From: Botryotinia globosa
Lineage: Eukaryota; Ascomycota; Leotiomycetes; Helotiales; Sclerotiniaceae
Assembly (NCBI GenBank): GCA_014898425.1
Contig: RCSZ01000014.1
Coordinates: 558,001 to 622,000, forward strand
Length of the DNA: 64,000 nucleotides
Reading direction: 5' to 3'
In this document: positions 1 to 11,935 of the stretch, piece by piece
Layout of the letters: each line of letters starts with the position of its first letter
Numbering within the stretch: the first letter of the stretch is position 1
Program-made: the position numbers and the translations under genes
The notes under the pieces: generated by a model
Seen by the model: the letters and a program-made list of their open reading frames with translations, nothing else
Database searches by the model: none
What the model was told of the DNA's origin: nothing

Positions 1-263
1 TACCTCAACATCCTCATCAACTTACTTACATCCTGTCTCCACTATTTTGAAGATTACTACTCTGCGATATCAATAGATTCCAATCCAAATCTCAAAAGAA
101 GCAATCCTGTTTGCGTGTTTAGATCACATTGGCAACCTGGCAGCCTGGGCAAGGTGAAGTTTAGTATTATGTGAGTAGTGCATTCACAAATACAATTACA
201 TTTAGATCCTAAAATTATCGGTGTTATAGATAACGACTTACCACGCTTTGAATAACCAAAATT
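1..263. other. 5' flank of the HET gene, no gene seen
   Basis: No open frame or RNA gene is recognisable here. The stretch is presumably promoter and leader of the HET-domain gene that starts at 264. No clear TATA box was found. Confidence 0.4.
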
Positions 264-2402
264 ATGTCAACTCAGTCAGCCTATCATTATTTCCCTCTAA
301 AGAATGAGAGGTATGAAATACGAGTGCTGTCGATTCTGGCTGGTCCTGATGAGTCGCCTGTACAATGCGAAATGAAAACCATGTCTCTGGTGGACAAGTA
401 TATGGAAGACTATACCGCTTTATCCTACTGTTGGGGTAGCTCTCCGGAACAATCAGTAATATGGATTGACAATGTCAGAGTCAGTGTCGGTATCAATCTT
501 GCCAATGCTCTCATCAGGCTCCGAAGAATGGGTATTAAACTGGTATGGACTGATGCAGTCTGTATCAAACAAAGTGACAACCAGGAGAAAAGCTTTCAGG
601 TCCGACTTATGACACAGATCTACTCAAAAGCGAAAATAGTCTACACATGGCTCGGATTAGATTCAAGTGGGTTGTCAGCATTTGCCATGAATTCCATCAA
701 GGACCTAGCACTATCAAATCCTCATCGCATCGACTCACTATTGGGTCGAATATCACGTTCGAAACTATTCACATCCCTCAACTGCAACATTTGTTATCGT
801 TGCAACATTCCAGGATGTAAAGAGCTTACAGCCTCGCTCAGGGACCTTTTCAATTGGGAATACTGGGTAAGGATGTGGATCATCCAGGAAATTGCTGTGG
901 CATCCGACGTTCTGTTTCTGTGTGGCGATGTTGCATCCATAACATATGACCAACTAGCTATAGCCATTAGGTTCCTGAGCAATGAGCTGAAATGTTGGGA
1001 TTGGGAAGTGGAACGAGCAGCTTCGAACTACCGACGCGTGGCTAGTATTCGCAACATTTATCAAAATGGCAGTTTAGATCTTCGTCGAGCAATGACGTTG
1101 GCTAAACAATCAATATGTAGATGGCCACAAGATCGAGTCTATGCTCTCGCTGGCTTTTCTCGTGATGGTTCAATATTAGTTCCAATAACTGACTACGAAA
1201 AAACATTGGAAGAGATTTTATGCGATTTAACAATGGCATTTGCTCAAAAGGAAGGCTCTCTCGACGTTATATTAACTCAGTCTTATAAATTCAGATCTCG
1301 AGAGTTACTCTTACCTTCTTGGTCCCTTAACTGGATATCCTCATCATGCTGGGAACGCCACATCCAAATTTTAGAAAGGGCAGAGAAGATTAAGCGCATA
1401 GAAAATGTCGATTTTGGAAATGAAATCCGAAGGTTGCACACTCGAAGCTACGATGGAAAATGGTTAAATCTCATGGGAACACAACTGGGTACTGTTCAAG
1501 ATACTGCATGGACAACAAACCCACAAATGCGTCTGACGTCGGGCCACGCTTTTCAACAGCCTGATCATTTGCGGGTCGAACAGATAAACTATAGCAAAGC
1601 TCAGATATTGAATTCGTTGTCTTTATGTTTTCTTCAAGAAGATTTCGAAAGTAAGGATGAGGGCATCATAGGACTTCTTTGGTATGCATTTTATTGCGTT
1701 CAGTTTAAAAGGGTCACCAAGGGGATGCTACCACCCCGAAACATCAAATCTCGGTCAAAGTATGCCTCAAAGCCATTCCTAATGCACGGAAAGACCTTGA
1801 ATCAATGGGCCCTTTATAGCAAAAAAGAGATCTGGAAAAAACAGCACTTCGGTTGGTATTTTCGACACCGAAAACTCACATATTTTTTGATCATCCTTAT
1901 GGGAGTTCCGCCCATTGTTTTTTTGGTTCCGCGCCATAGCAAGAAGTCTGCAGTTTTTGATATCGGAGTTATATGGGTTTTCGTACTATCCTTGGTGCTG
2001 ATTTTTGCATTAGTGGGTGCAGGATACGCCGTGAAGAGGTGGTACGCTGGTACTTTCTTTAGTGGCAACGACCAGAAGGCCGAGATTCTTAAAAAGATTT
2101 GCAACAAAATAAACTTGGTGAATTCATATGGACCTTGGGAGGAGACATTGAAGATTACTGTTTGTAAGAATGGCCTTTTAGCCATGACTGCTGAAGGTAC
2201 CATGGAGGGAGATGTCATTTGTTATCTGGCTGGCTGTAAGCATCAAGTTGTGTTGAGGAAGGAGAAGGAATTGAGGAAGTGGAGAGTTATTGGTAGGGCA
2301 TTTGTACCAGTTCAAGATGTGGAACGAGTCATACAGCAGAAGAATGGAAAGAATTACTCTGGAAAGCTTAGGGTGATGGAGGAGGAGTTCACACTGGTTT
2401 AA
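264..2402 (+). CDS. HET-domain protein with two C-terminal membrane segments
   Basis: Single-exon gene of 712 aa. Residues 50-58 (YTALSYCWG) and 93-105 (LVWTDAVCIKQSD) are the two hallmark blocks of the HET (heterokaryon incompatibility) domain. The third block follows around residue 206 (WVRMWIIQEI). HET proteins act in fungal self/non-self recognition and regulated cell death, and many genome copies have no known partner. A cysteine cluster (CNICYRCNIPGC, about residues 175-186) interrupts the HET region. Two hydrophobic stretches at about 540-556 and 563-590 look like a membrane hairpin. The C-terminal block (about 630-700) contains a GDVICYLAGC-like motif often seen at the end of HET proteins. 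The start is the first ATG of the frame. HET assignment is firm; role, membrane insertion and partner are not known. Confidence 0.9.
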   Translation: MSTQSAYHYFPLKNERYEIRVLSILAGPDESPVQCEMKTMSLVDKYMEDYTALSYCWGSSPEQSVIWIDNVRVSVGINLANALIRLRRMGIKLVWTDAVCIKQSDNQEKSFQVRLMTQIYSKAKIVYTWLGLDSSGLSAFAMNSIKDLALSNPHRIDSLLGRISRSKLFTSLNCNICYRCNIPGCKELTASLRDLFNWEYWVRMWIIQEIAVASDVLFLCGDVASITYDQLAIAIRFLSNELKCWDWEVERAASNYRRVASIRNIYQNGSLDLRRAMTLAKQSICRWPQDRVYALAGFSRDGSILVPITDYEKTLEEILCDLTMAFAQKEGSLDVILTQSYKFRSRELLLPSWSLNWISSSCWERHIQILERAEKIKRIENVDFGNEIRRLHTRSYDGKWLNLMGTQLGTVQDTAWTTNPQMRLTSGHAFQQPDHLRVEQINYSKAQILNSLSLCFLQEDFESKDEGIIGLLWYAFYCVQFKRVTKGMLPPRNIKSRSKYASKPFLMHGKTLNQWALYSKKEIWKKQHFGWYFRHRKLTYFLIILMGVPPIVFLVPRHSKKSAVFDIGVIWVFVLSLVLIFALVGAGYAVKRWYAGTFFSGNDQKAEILKKICNKINLVNSYGPWEETLKITVCKNGLLAMTAEGTMEGDVICYLAGCKHQVVLRKEKELRKWRVIGRAFVPVQDVERVIQQKNGKNYSGKLRVMEEEFTLV

Positions 2403-5309
2403 GGGTGGTTGTCGAAGTCTATTGTTCATATCCTAGGCATGCGGCGTATATAGAATTTGATGAAAGCGCAAGTCGCACTAAAGTAATTTACATTTATAGA
2501 AGTCCTAACAAGCAACGTTTTCCCCATGGAGCTCACTGTAGGGCCACTGAGAGATAGAGAGTTACAAAGAGGAAATAGTCATGTGATACGTTTCTCAGAA
2601 GAATTATCTTGAAAACCACGAGACACAATTAGCTCCATGTATAGCTGCTCTGGAAAATTCAGAGTCCAAAGCAAGTTCTGAGAGCTTTGCAACAATCAAA
2701 GCAGCATGGAAGTTTTGTAGTTTGATTTGGACAGAATCTCAGTGAGATGGAGACGACGTTACATCCTTTAATCCAGAATCTCTGAAACTCCCGACTGCGA
2801 TCTAGCACTCAGAGTGTCTCAATTCCTGAATTTAACAATAAAACGGGTTTTGATCTTTGGCCACAACTAGACATTCCAAATAATTTGTCTACATGCTAAT
2901 AATCTTTTACTTTTATCAATAGAATAAAAGAGAAATCATCAGCAAAGAGGTTGAGATTAAAGGCTGTAGAATAAACTCGGCAAGCTTCGTGAAAGCCTAG
3001 CATACGGAGCTGGTACAAGCACGAATATATGATGCTGTTTTGCGAGCAGCATACAGTCAAGTGAAAGGTGTATCGATCCAAGTATAAGAATACTAGTAAG
3101 ACCAGACGAGATACCCGAGCTGGGTAGGAAAAGAATTCAAAGGGACAGAAGTCAAACCTGTATAGAAATCGGAGAGAAAATCGAAACGAAGAAACGTAAA
3201 GAGGAAAAGAGTTGCAGATCTAACGTTGAAATCTCAAGATGCTGCTAAAAGCAAACTAAACGTCGAGAGAGAATGACGGATGCTATCCAAAAACCAGCTC
3301 AACAAGCCAACAATAAAGATGTGAAGAAGCGCAAGCGCAAATAATTTGCGCAAAGAGGTCAATACTGAGACGCAATATACAAGATCCTCTAGAAGTAGCT
3401 TGTGATAAAGCCATGAGAACGTACTAATATCAAGGAAAAAGAAAAGCGAAGAGCATGAGCAGTTCTTATTCTCGCTACTCGAGATACTGCCCACAAAGAT
3501 GGTCAGAAAAGTGTCAAAAAGAAAGCCAAAGATGTCGAAGAATATGGGGATTCAATCACTCGTGTAGTATGGGCTCACTTCAAGTTCACAAGCATCTGCA
3601 TTGAGCAAATCTTACCCAATATTTTCCATCAGCTCGGCTACAACAAGCCAAGAAGAGTTAGCAAAATCTCTTATTGCCGCAGCTGGAAAACAACAATCGG
3701 AAATTGCATATTTTCCGCACCCTGAATCTCCTCTTCCCATGCAGATACCATGTGTCATCAAAACTAAATTTAGGTATCAAAAATCTTCAAGCAAGCGATC
3801 CTTCCACGCCCTTCTTTCCGGACTCCGGAATCCGGGGCTGAAAATCCCAATCGTATCGTATCGTATTCCTCGTTTGTGCACTTTGTAATAAACTTTTGAA
3901 GAATCCTACCCGCCCATCGTCTAAGATCATCTCCAGGGTTGTGATTAAACGAGAAATCACACGGCTTCGTTCCGAGATCTTTTAGCGGGGCGATTGACAT
4001 TCTTCACGGAAAATTGGGAAATAAATGGATGATTAGCCCTAGATGCGGATCCTGCGACTCGGTTCTCCACTTTGTTGTTTCTCCGTCATTTCCACGATTC
4101 CCACCTTCGCCGCTTCAGCACACTCACATTCATTCACACTTATAGTGATGGTTTGTGGATACTAATCATAATATCGGGTGATGTGAATATCTGGTGATAT
4201 TCAGCGGCGAAGCTTATGAGATGATGATAGATTTTGAGGGATTTTGGCTTATCCAGGGCCTATCGATTGAGCGCGTGTTAGATACTCGTAGGACTTTGTA
4301 TGCTCATAGTTTTGTGAATATTTACTTGGTCGAACACTATGCGCCATGCAATCACGGGTGGTCAGAGACTGGTATCATAGGGATTCATGGTATTTTATAT
4401 CCTCAGGTTACTGGGAGTTTCCATACGATAGCAAGAATCGACCGGGTGTACAAGTAAATACCAATGTACCTATCGTATATTGCCATCCCCCCCCCCCCCC
4501 CCCCCCCCCGATGCGCTCGAACCTTTCATCGTAATCATGAATCATTCTTCACTGTGTTATACATCAGAAATATTCATTCTTAACCACCAGAAAGGGCATG
4601 ATGAGAGGTTCGAGAAATATCTTATAAGAATTCAAACATGAGAGATAGTTCACTGCTCAATATAAACTGGGTACTTCAGGAATGCCTCGCAGCATGCTTA
4701 AGAGGTGTATAACTTTGATGCGTGACTTAATTAGTCCATTGCTTACTCATTAACATCAACTTGTCTATCATATCACCATCGCAATCACCAAACACCAAAG
4801 CCATACAAGTCCACTAAGCTATATATATTCATGTACTATATGCTATATACACACTGAGTAGAGTAACCACCTTCCCATCAGCTCAAAGATATCCAAACCA
4901 AGGTAACAAATCAATTGAATCGATTCAGCAAGCAAGTTCTGTGTTCCTATGCTTCTTCACTGACTATCATCCAGAAATCCAAACTAAACGAGTGACCATG
5001 CAGACACTCAATATGTACTGCTTGCTCGCGAAATAACTCGGAAGGAAGTAAAGTAAGAATAAAATAACCAAAATAAATAAGCAAATAGATGAATGGATGT
5101 ATAAACAAATAATTGATAATAAATAATAAGAATTATGTGCGGTGGTATGCACGAATGCAGGTACTCTGCGTTTCTCATGACATCCGTGATAGTATTGAGT
5201 GGTGTGTTGTAATAAGCGAGAGGAGATTGAAAGATGTAGAAAGACACCCTCATGAACGAACAATTGATCCGATTAATGATTTAGAGTTACACAGGGCAAC
5301 AGAAATCCT
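2403..5309. other. Intergenic, gene-poor, with poly-C tract
   Basis: No convincing gene. The open frames at 3234-3494 (minus), 3601-3888 and 4194-4457 (plus) match no family I know and have no supporting splice context. The stretch contains a perfect 8-bp inverted repeat with one-base loop at 3335-3351 and a run of 23 C at 4487-4509. The last part is 3' flank of the laccase gene. Confidence 0.5.
4487..4509. repeat. Poly-C tract (23 C)
   Basis: Uninterrupted run of 23 cytosines. It is a mononucleotide repeat whose length is likely to vary between isolates and to be error-prone in sequencing. Confidence 0.95.
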
Positions 5310-7344
5310 TTAAATTCCAGAATCATCCTCAGCGAACAACTGAGTAGGAGTATAAGCATTCCAGTTTGCACAAGTATTCTCAAAAATAGCAGTGTCGCTC
5401 ATCCCGACAGCAATCGAGCTTTGGGACTCCACAAATTGCATTGCCAGTCCCTCAGATGCGTGCCATGCGATATGGCAATGAAGGAGCCAGGAACCAGGGT
5501 TGTCAAGCTTGAATGCAATGGCAAGATAACCGTTTCCGGGAAGTGCTGCAACGTCACGACGTGGAGGATTGACGAGGTTGAATTTGGCTCGCGACTTGTC
5601 GGGATTGAACACATCAGCTTCCTGAGCTACTATGAAGAAATCGTGGCCGTGGAGATGGATGGGATGCCAAATGCCGAAGCCGGTGAGATCCTCGATGACA
5701 TATACGACCCACTCTTCGTTGGCGTTGGTTTGCTCGAGAGGAACAACGTTGTATTCAGTTGGGAAGATTGTCTCGTTGTTGAATATTTTGAGAGTTGTTG
5801 GGGAGCTCCAGTCGAGGAGTAGACTACTAGAATTAATGGTCCATGTGAAGTAGTTGGTAAATGCGAAGGACATCTGTTCGTCGACGAGAGAGTATCCACC
5901 AACGTCCAATGCTAAATGTGGAACAAGACTGGCAACTGGCTCATCCTCGCAAGTGCCGCGGGGTGTGATTCCAACAGAGGTAGGATCTGCGGTGCTAGAG
6001 CTATCATATCGGAGGATACCTGTAGCATTTGCTGCTTCCATGTTGCCTGAGCAGGCGGTTCCCCAATTTCCTCTGATCCAGTAATTATCTGCTGCCGCAT
6101 TGGCTTCAGCAATTACATCATATCTTTGACCAATACCAATGAGAAGGGTGTCCGTAGTGTAGGGTACAATTGGAACAAGATCGTTGGCAATGACAGTAAG
6201 TGTGTGTCCATCAATGGCGAACTCGAAGTGACTGTCAATTCCAACGTTGATCAATCTCAACCTATATTTGGTACCTTCGACGAAAGTCAACTCGAATTTC
6301 TTACCACCACCAACACAGTTAGGATCAGTAGAAGCTGAGCAATCGAACGTGTTGGTTCCGTTCATCAAAGTGTTTTCAAGTGCTGGAGGGGCGCCAAGTC
6401 TAGCGGAGTCCCAAATTTCGAAAACGGATTCATGTGCCCAATCTTGGAGGAAAATAACACCAACATCTTCATCATAGTCCGCAGTAGCAGGACCGTTAAT
6501 GATTAAGGGTCCAAAGAGTCCATCACCGTATTGAAGAGAGAAGTGAGAGTGATACCAAGTGGTTCCATATTGAGTAGCTTGGAACTTATAAGTCAAGGTA
6601 TCTCCAGGAGCGATAGGACATTGAGTTACACCTGGATTTGATGTCAGACATTTTTCAATAGAAGATAGGAAGCATTTGTGGGTGCAGGGAGGAGGGGATA
6701 TAGAATGGGATGGGAGAGAAAGGGGGGATGTTGTGATCGCATGATGACGATCTTTTAAAGACATACCAGGTACGCCGTCGTATTCGAGACTTCCTAGTTG
6801 ACGAATTCCATGCCAATGAATAGATGTACCGTTGTATTCAAGATTGTTGGTAACGTCTGTAATTAGGTAATTAGTAAATATAGCCAAAGTTTAGACAGAA
6901 TGATATTCGAGAGCCTCAAGTTGGGAGGACAAAGAGATTCTTTGGGTAACAGGAGACGTACGGATGATAAGATTGTCACCCCAGTCTGCTATAATTGCAG
7001 GTCCTGGGACAGTTCCATTGAAGGTCATGGCTGAGCGTGTATAACCATCAGGTGTGATGGTAGAGTTTTCAACTGAAAGCCAGTACTCTGTAAATCAGGT
7101 CAGTGATAGACTAATGAATTGGAGTTTGATATCACATACCTCTGGTGACTCCGGTAGGAGTAACATCATACCAGTTGGTATCAATGGAATACTCTCCCCA
7201 GCAAGATCTGGAAGTAGCTGAGTTTGCACAAGAGGCAGTGGTGTTTTGACGAGGAGTGAGTGGTGAACGAACAGCTGGAATAGCTGATGCAGATGCCTGT
7301 GTAAAGAACGCAGTGAGGGCAGTAAAGATTGTAGAATACTTCAT
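5310..7344 (-). CDS. lcc2: Secreted laccase (multicopper oxidase), laccase-2 type
   Basis: Four exons on the minus strand: 7344-7140, 7087-6962, 6856-6767 and 6631-5310. The introns are 52, 105 and 135 bp with GT..AG ends. The total of 1743 nt gives 580 aa. Residues 1 to about 20 are a signal peptide. The four copper sites are visible: HWHG at about 124-127, WYHSH at 166-170, HPIHLHGH at 463-470 and HCHIAWH at 525-531. The residue in the T1 axial position (about 536) is Leu. The protein ends in DSGI, the form of C-terminal plug known from ascomycete laccases. Laccases oxidise phenols using O2 outside the cell, in detoxification, lignin or pigment chemistry. From memory it is very close to Botrytis cinerea laccase 2, hence the symbol; this needs alignment. 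Each exon junction restores a family residue (for example the His of IIHVTNN). Confidence 0.95.
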
Positions 7345-7470
7345 TATTATGAATTAAACCAAAAACGACTGAAAAGATTGTGTTCTCCAGGCAAGGAGTT
7401 GTAAAGAAGAGACTGTGATGAGGATGAGACTAGGACTGAAGAGAGGAATTCCACGGCGAAACATCTCGAC

Positions 7471-7476
7471 TTTATA
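7471..7476 (-). promoter_or_regulatory. Candidate TATA box of the laccase gene
   Basis: The minus strand reads TATAAA here, about 127 bases upstream of the laccase ATG at 7344. Spacing and sequence suit a core promoter. No transcript data support it. Confidence 0.45.
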
Positions 7477-10240
7477 GAAAAGTGAAGCTCTTTCGTGTCC
7501 ACCTCCTAGCTTAGGTTTGAGACGCTGACGGCAACATAATGAAGTCCGTATTGTCCTGTGATGGCTCGGGTAGCCTTGAATGCTTTGTCGCCGTGCTGGG
7601 TTACATTGCATGGGAGGTATACGTACTCTCTGAATCCCATCTATGTGCAGTATGTCTGTAGACTCTTTGCGTTTGTTGCCAATGACATCTCTTGGCATAC
7701 GAATGTGGTAAGTCGAATGCATGGTGAGAACCTCAAGATCCATCTGAAAAATGGAAGGGTTGAAGAAATGGACAGTGCTTCCCAACGCGGAGCTATGCTA
7801 GCGCCATCAAAGGTTCATTAATAGATTACTCCAGGGGAAGACATCAGTTCGTGCCGAAGACCGTGGAGACATATTCAAAGATCATCTGCTGTTGAAACAG
7901 TTAACATTCGTCAATCCTTTTGGCTGGAAGGAGTACCACATCTGAGCGTATTCGATGATCTGCACTCATCTCGGTCTTTCGGGACCTGGCAGAAGGTTCG
8001 TTGCTAGAGGTAGTGAACAGAACAACTCGGGGAATTATTTCTCACGTTGTGGTTATAAGCCGCAAGGATTCACGGGGTGTCAAGCCACTTTTTCCTCATC
8101 GGTAAGTCCTCACACGTCAGTCACAATCGATAACTTACACGATGCAACTATTGCTTACTAGTGGCTGCAGGTACACAAATTATAGGTTTGTGCTAAAAAA
8201 AAATCACACAGTCGGTAGGCCTCCTGGCGATTCTCCTCAGCCCACAGCGGAAGGCTTTCGCCCCCGGCTTGGGCCCCATATTTCGTAACTGTTGTCAAAA
8301 TAGATAATGAAAGCAACTTTTCATAAAATTGGTTCCAGAATAATGAGCGAGTATACTGATGAGTAACAGGCACGGTCTGTTGAGTTAGTAAGATTTCATA
8401 CTCAATATGCCCACTCAAAGTTTCCTTTTCCTTGCACTTCGTAATCGCGCTGTTGCATATGAAATCTTTCGGGTACCTTACCGAACGTATAAGACGACGC
8501 CTTAAGCTTTAGGATTAAGCTATGAAGTTAGATTTCAGATTTTTTTTCATTAGTTTCCGTTTGCTTGAGCCTCACGCGTATTGAACACTTCCTAAAATGC
8601 ATTAAACTCTGAGGAACAGGTAAAACTATATGATGATTTCCGAACACAGCACAGATTCAGTCGACGTACTACTCAAATATCCCTAGAAAAATCGTAATCC
8701 AGTTAGCAAAGGCAAGCAAAAGGTTTTTGGGGACCGTCTGTGCACCTTTGTCTGGCATGGATTATGATTAGGGGACTTGATAGAGCTTACGACACTTTTC
8801 AATATCAAGTCTTTGATACCACCCCGCGAATAGTGTAGTGTAGTGAAGTATTGTAGTATTGTCGAGGGAACCCTAGGACCGGTAGTTGACCGAGACATAC
8901 CAAGACATACCAGGACTTCCTATGTCCGCAACCTTTAAGGAAAAGAAAATGACCGGCAACATACTTCGTGCAGGAATATTGGGTCGATTGCGTTGAGTAG
9001 TTCCATTGGTTCCATTAGTTCGTGAATATTAATTTGTGATTTTTCACAACATATAATGACATTATCTTCAAGTTTCGGGACCCTAAGGAATGCCAAGAAT
9101 ATAAAGAGTTAAGAAAACGATATTGCATTGCAAATTAGCGTTGATAAAGCTAAGAGTTTCGGTTTTTGATAGGGCAAGACGAAACATCCTCAGGAACTAC
9201 TGAGCAACATGATTGATGGGGCTTACGGATAATATATTATCAAAACATTGATTCCTTCCATGGTAGTTTGAATTGCTATCTCGTATTTCACGAGAGACTT
9301 CTTCAAGTACATATCACAAAGACTTGTGACAACCTGTACCGTACGTAAATAACACTGTATTACGCGCTGAAATTTCGGGACTCGGAATTCGATGAGCCGA
9401 ACTAAGAACGATGTCGGCTCCCAAAGGAAGTAATGATGAACAATACAAGAAGAAATCTGTACAAAGTAGGTCGTAAAGAAGGGATTGCAGGGTATTCCAC
9501 GTGGTCACAGGGAATATAATCCTGATAAGATCTTATTCAGATGAACCAGTCGCGATGGTAACGCGGTTCGGCTTAAATCCGAGATTGGGTTTCAACTTGC
9601 GCGCCTGTCCTTATAATCCTTGCGGATATAAGCAGTGCAACCTAATTGATCAGATAGGAACGGCTGTAAGAGCGTGAAGGGGCTGTCAGCTCTTACAGTG
9701 ACAAATAGTCACTGACTATTGATCTCGCTACCCTTTCTGTCAAGAGGTAACAAGGTAGGTTTAGAATTACTTTGGAATATTCCTTCAATTTGAGCCTGTC
9801 ATTCTGAACCCTGAACACCACGAAGTTATGTGACGTCTTGCTTACATACGAAGGATAGAAGTAGACCACGGGAACAGAGAGGTGCCGTTGCTCGTGTCAG
9901 CATTGCCTTTGATAATATTGGAAAGACTTTGAAAGGCTCCAAGACCGCAGTATGGATCGATTTTCTTACAGCAAAATGCAAAGCAAGGTCATCTCGTGTT
10001 GCCCCTGTATCTGTCAATATATTCCCAAAACATTGTGAGGATTTGGGTCCATGATACCAATAGTGCGAACTTCGTCTCGTTCCCCTGACAGGGACACAAC
10101 ACGCGATGAATTCGTTCTCATCTTGAAAACTCGCATGGTCCTAAATCGTGAATGGAGAAGTTGTGTCCGGCGAGTAAATAATGGAAAGGCCACAATTAGA
10201 AATTCATTTAGAGAGAAAAAACATGGTATGCATCAGATCC

Positions 10241-10258
10241 ACACACACACACACACAC
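10241..10258. repeat. AC/GT microsatellite
   Basis: About nine AC dinucleotides in tandem, in the gene-free stretch between the laccase and IMP4 genes. Confidence 0.9.
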
Positions 10259-10953
10259 GATAAAAGATTTTGAAATATTTGAAGGTGGAGAGATATGAAT
10301 ATGCCAAGACTTGAATTGGGCAGCCAAGGAAGCCTCGGAGCATCCGCAGAATGACTTTATATCTCCTATCTTGATCGAATGTTTGAGCAAACAAACATTA
10401 AGAACATGTGAAACCACTCGACTTTCGCCGTTTGGCTCAATTCCCAATATCTATCGATAGATAATTAGCATCTTTGGCAAGTAGCATGCTCAAAGACAAC
10501 TACCACAAAGCGTTGAAAGAGCTTGAAAGACAAATTAATGAACAATGTGATTGAGAATATGCATCTAGACACCTACACTAATTTTGTTTGCTTCGCTCAT
10601 AACCGAATTTTGAACAAAGAAACCGAAATGCATAACAAGGTAGCAGAAATGAGGGGATCTGAATAATGCCCAACCATAGACTGTTTTCAGATCACATCGT
10701 ACCCATGATGCATCAACCCCTCCTCGGTACATTCTCGATTCTTTCCATATCGGTAGACGAGGCATGCAGAGTCGCCGCGACCATATTGATACTACCTATG
10801 TTATCCGCGGATATTTCCTTCTTTGTCACGATCTTTGGTAGATATGTCGATGGAGAAGGACCTCGACTTGTAATCTTTTGAACCTCGCAACAGTAAGTTG
10901 ATACCACCAAACTCCACGCTAAATAAACTAGCAAATAACCATATCCCAAACTC

Positions 10954-11935
10954 TCACAGGTAGTCCTTCTTCTTGGAAGTTCTCGTATATTGGTTCATCC
11001 TCCATTCGACATCGCCATCCTTATTCTCCAAAGTTCCTCCTCTAATTTCGAAACATCTCATCGTCATACGAGGTCCAACTTCTGCGAGTTCCACATTTTG
11101 ATATCCCGTCTTAACGAACACGTGGTGTCGAACTTCGATACTATCTTCAATATTCTTGAACGTAACAACTCTACTTCCCATTTTCGTCTTGTTCGTAATC
11201 GCTTCTCTTGGGGGAAAGACATGTTTCAAGATTTTGACGATTCGAAGACCCAATCTTGATGTAAAGCCTTCGAAGATTAGATGGGGATAAGACTCGCTGA
11301 CCGTACCACGGGAGCTATTGGGGATGTCATGGCGCAAAACTACATTGTGTAGAGAGAATGATATCGTGGGCCCATGGGGAAAGTGGGATAGTGTCAAGGC
11401 CGTTGGTGTACCACGATGTTCATGGAGGAGGATGATATCGGAAAGTCCAGATGCTTGGGCGGATGTAATTAGACTTGGTAAAATGAGATTTCCTCGATTT
11501 AGACGGATTGAAGTTGGTATCAATAACCTGATCTCTTTCGCAAAGGCAGAAAGTCTTGATGAAGGATCTCTTGAAGTTGTGATCAGTACTCTGGGATCAA
11601 CGATTCCAGAAAGTTGAGCATATTCATCATCCAAGTCAAGTTCCTCGTTTGCCGTCAAATCTGGTCTTGATTCATCATATTTATAATCTTCTCGTAATTT
11701 TTTATCATTCGCAATTGATGGATCTAAAGGTTTGCCTGATGCTAGAGAGGCTCGAAGCTTTGCGCGCTTTTCACTGATCTCAGCATCTCGAAGTGTTAAG
11801 GCTCTTCGATAGAGGTAATCTCGTCGTTGTCGAGCTTGTTTGCGCTAGAGAGCACAACATGTATTAGTTAATTGGATTTGGAACAGCATTGCAGGGAAAT
11901 ACATGATGATTGATATGAATACAACTTACAATCAT
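10954..11935 (-). CDS. IMP4: U3 snoRNP protein IMP4 (Brix domain)
   Basis: Two exons: a 6-nt first coding exon 11935-11930 (Met-Ile), then 11844-10954, separated by an 85-bp intron with GTAAGT donor and CTAG acceptor. The product is 298 aa. The N-terminus reads MIRKQARQRRDYLYRRAL, typical of Imp4. The Brix domain starts around DPRVLITTSRDPS and runs towards the C-terminus, including the PTSIRLNRGN block that binds the U3 snoRNA/pre-rRNA duplex. Imp4 works with Mpp10 and Imp3 in the nucleolar small-subunit processome at the early 18S rRNA cleavages. The gene is divergently paired with UPF1, starts 577 bp apart. The six-nucleotide starting exon is short but gives the expected family N-terminus. 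Confidence 0.92.

Larger units (their letters stand above)
7345..10953. other. Intergenic, 3.6 kb, no convincing gene
   Basis: The first part is the laccase promoter. The rest holds only short unassigned open frames, including an overlapping pair at 9826-10054. It also contains a GC-rich island next to a nine-T run (8197-8275), a hairpin-rich stretch (9608-9720), and an AC microsatellite at about 10241-10258. Nothing here was recognised as tRNA, snRNA or a coding gene. Confidence 0.5.

Noticed and set aside
9541..9610. tRNA-like stretch with GGTTCGGCTTAAATCC
   Set aside because: The T-arm is not canonical and no acceptor stem or anticodon arm could be folded.
10713..10949. 78-codon minus-strand frame just past the IMP4 stop
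   Set aside because: Position and lack of family resemblance make it most likely IMP4 3' untranslated sequence.
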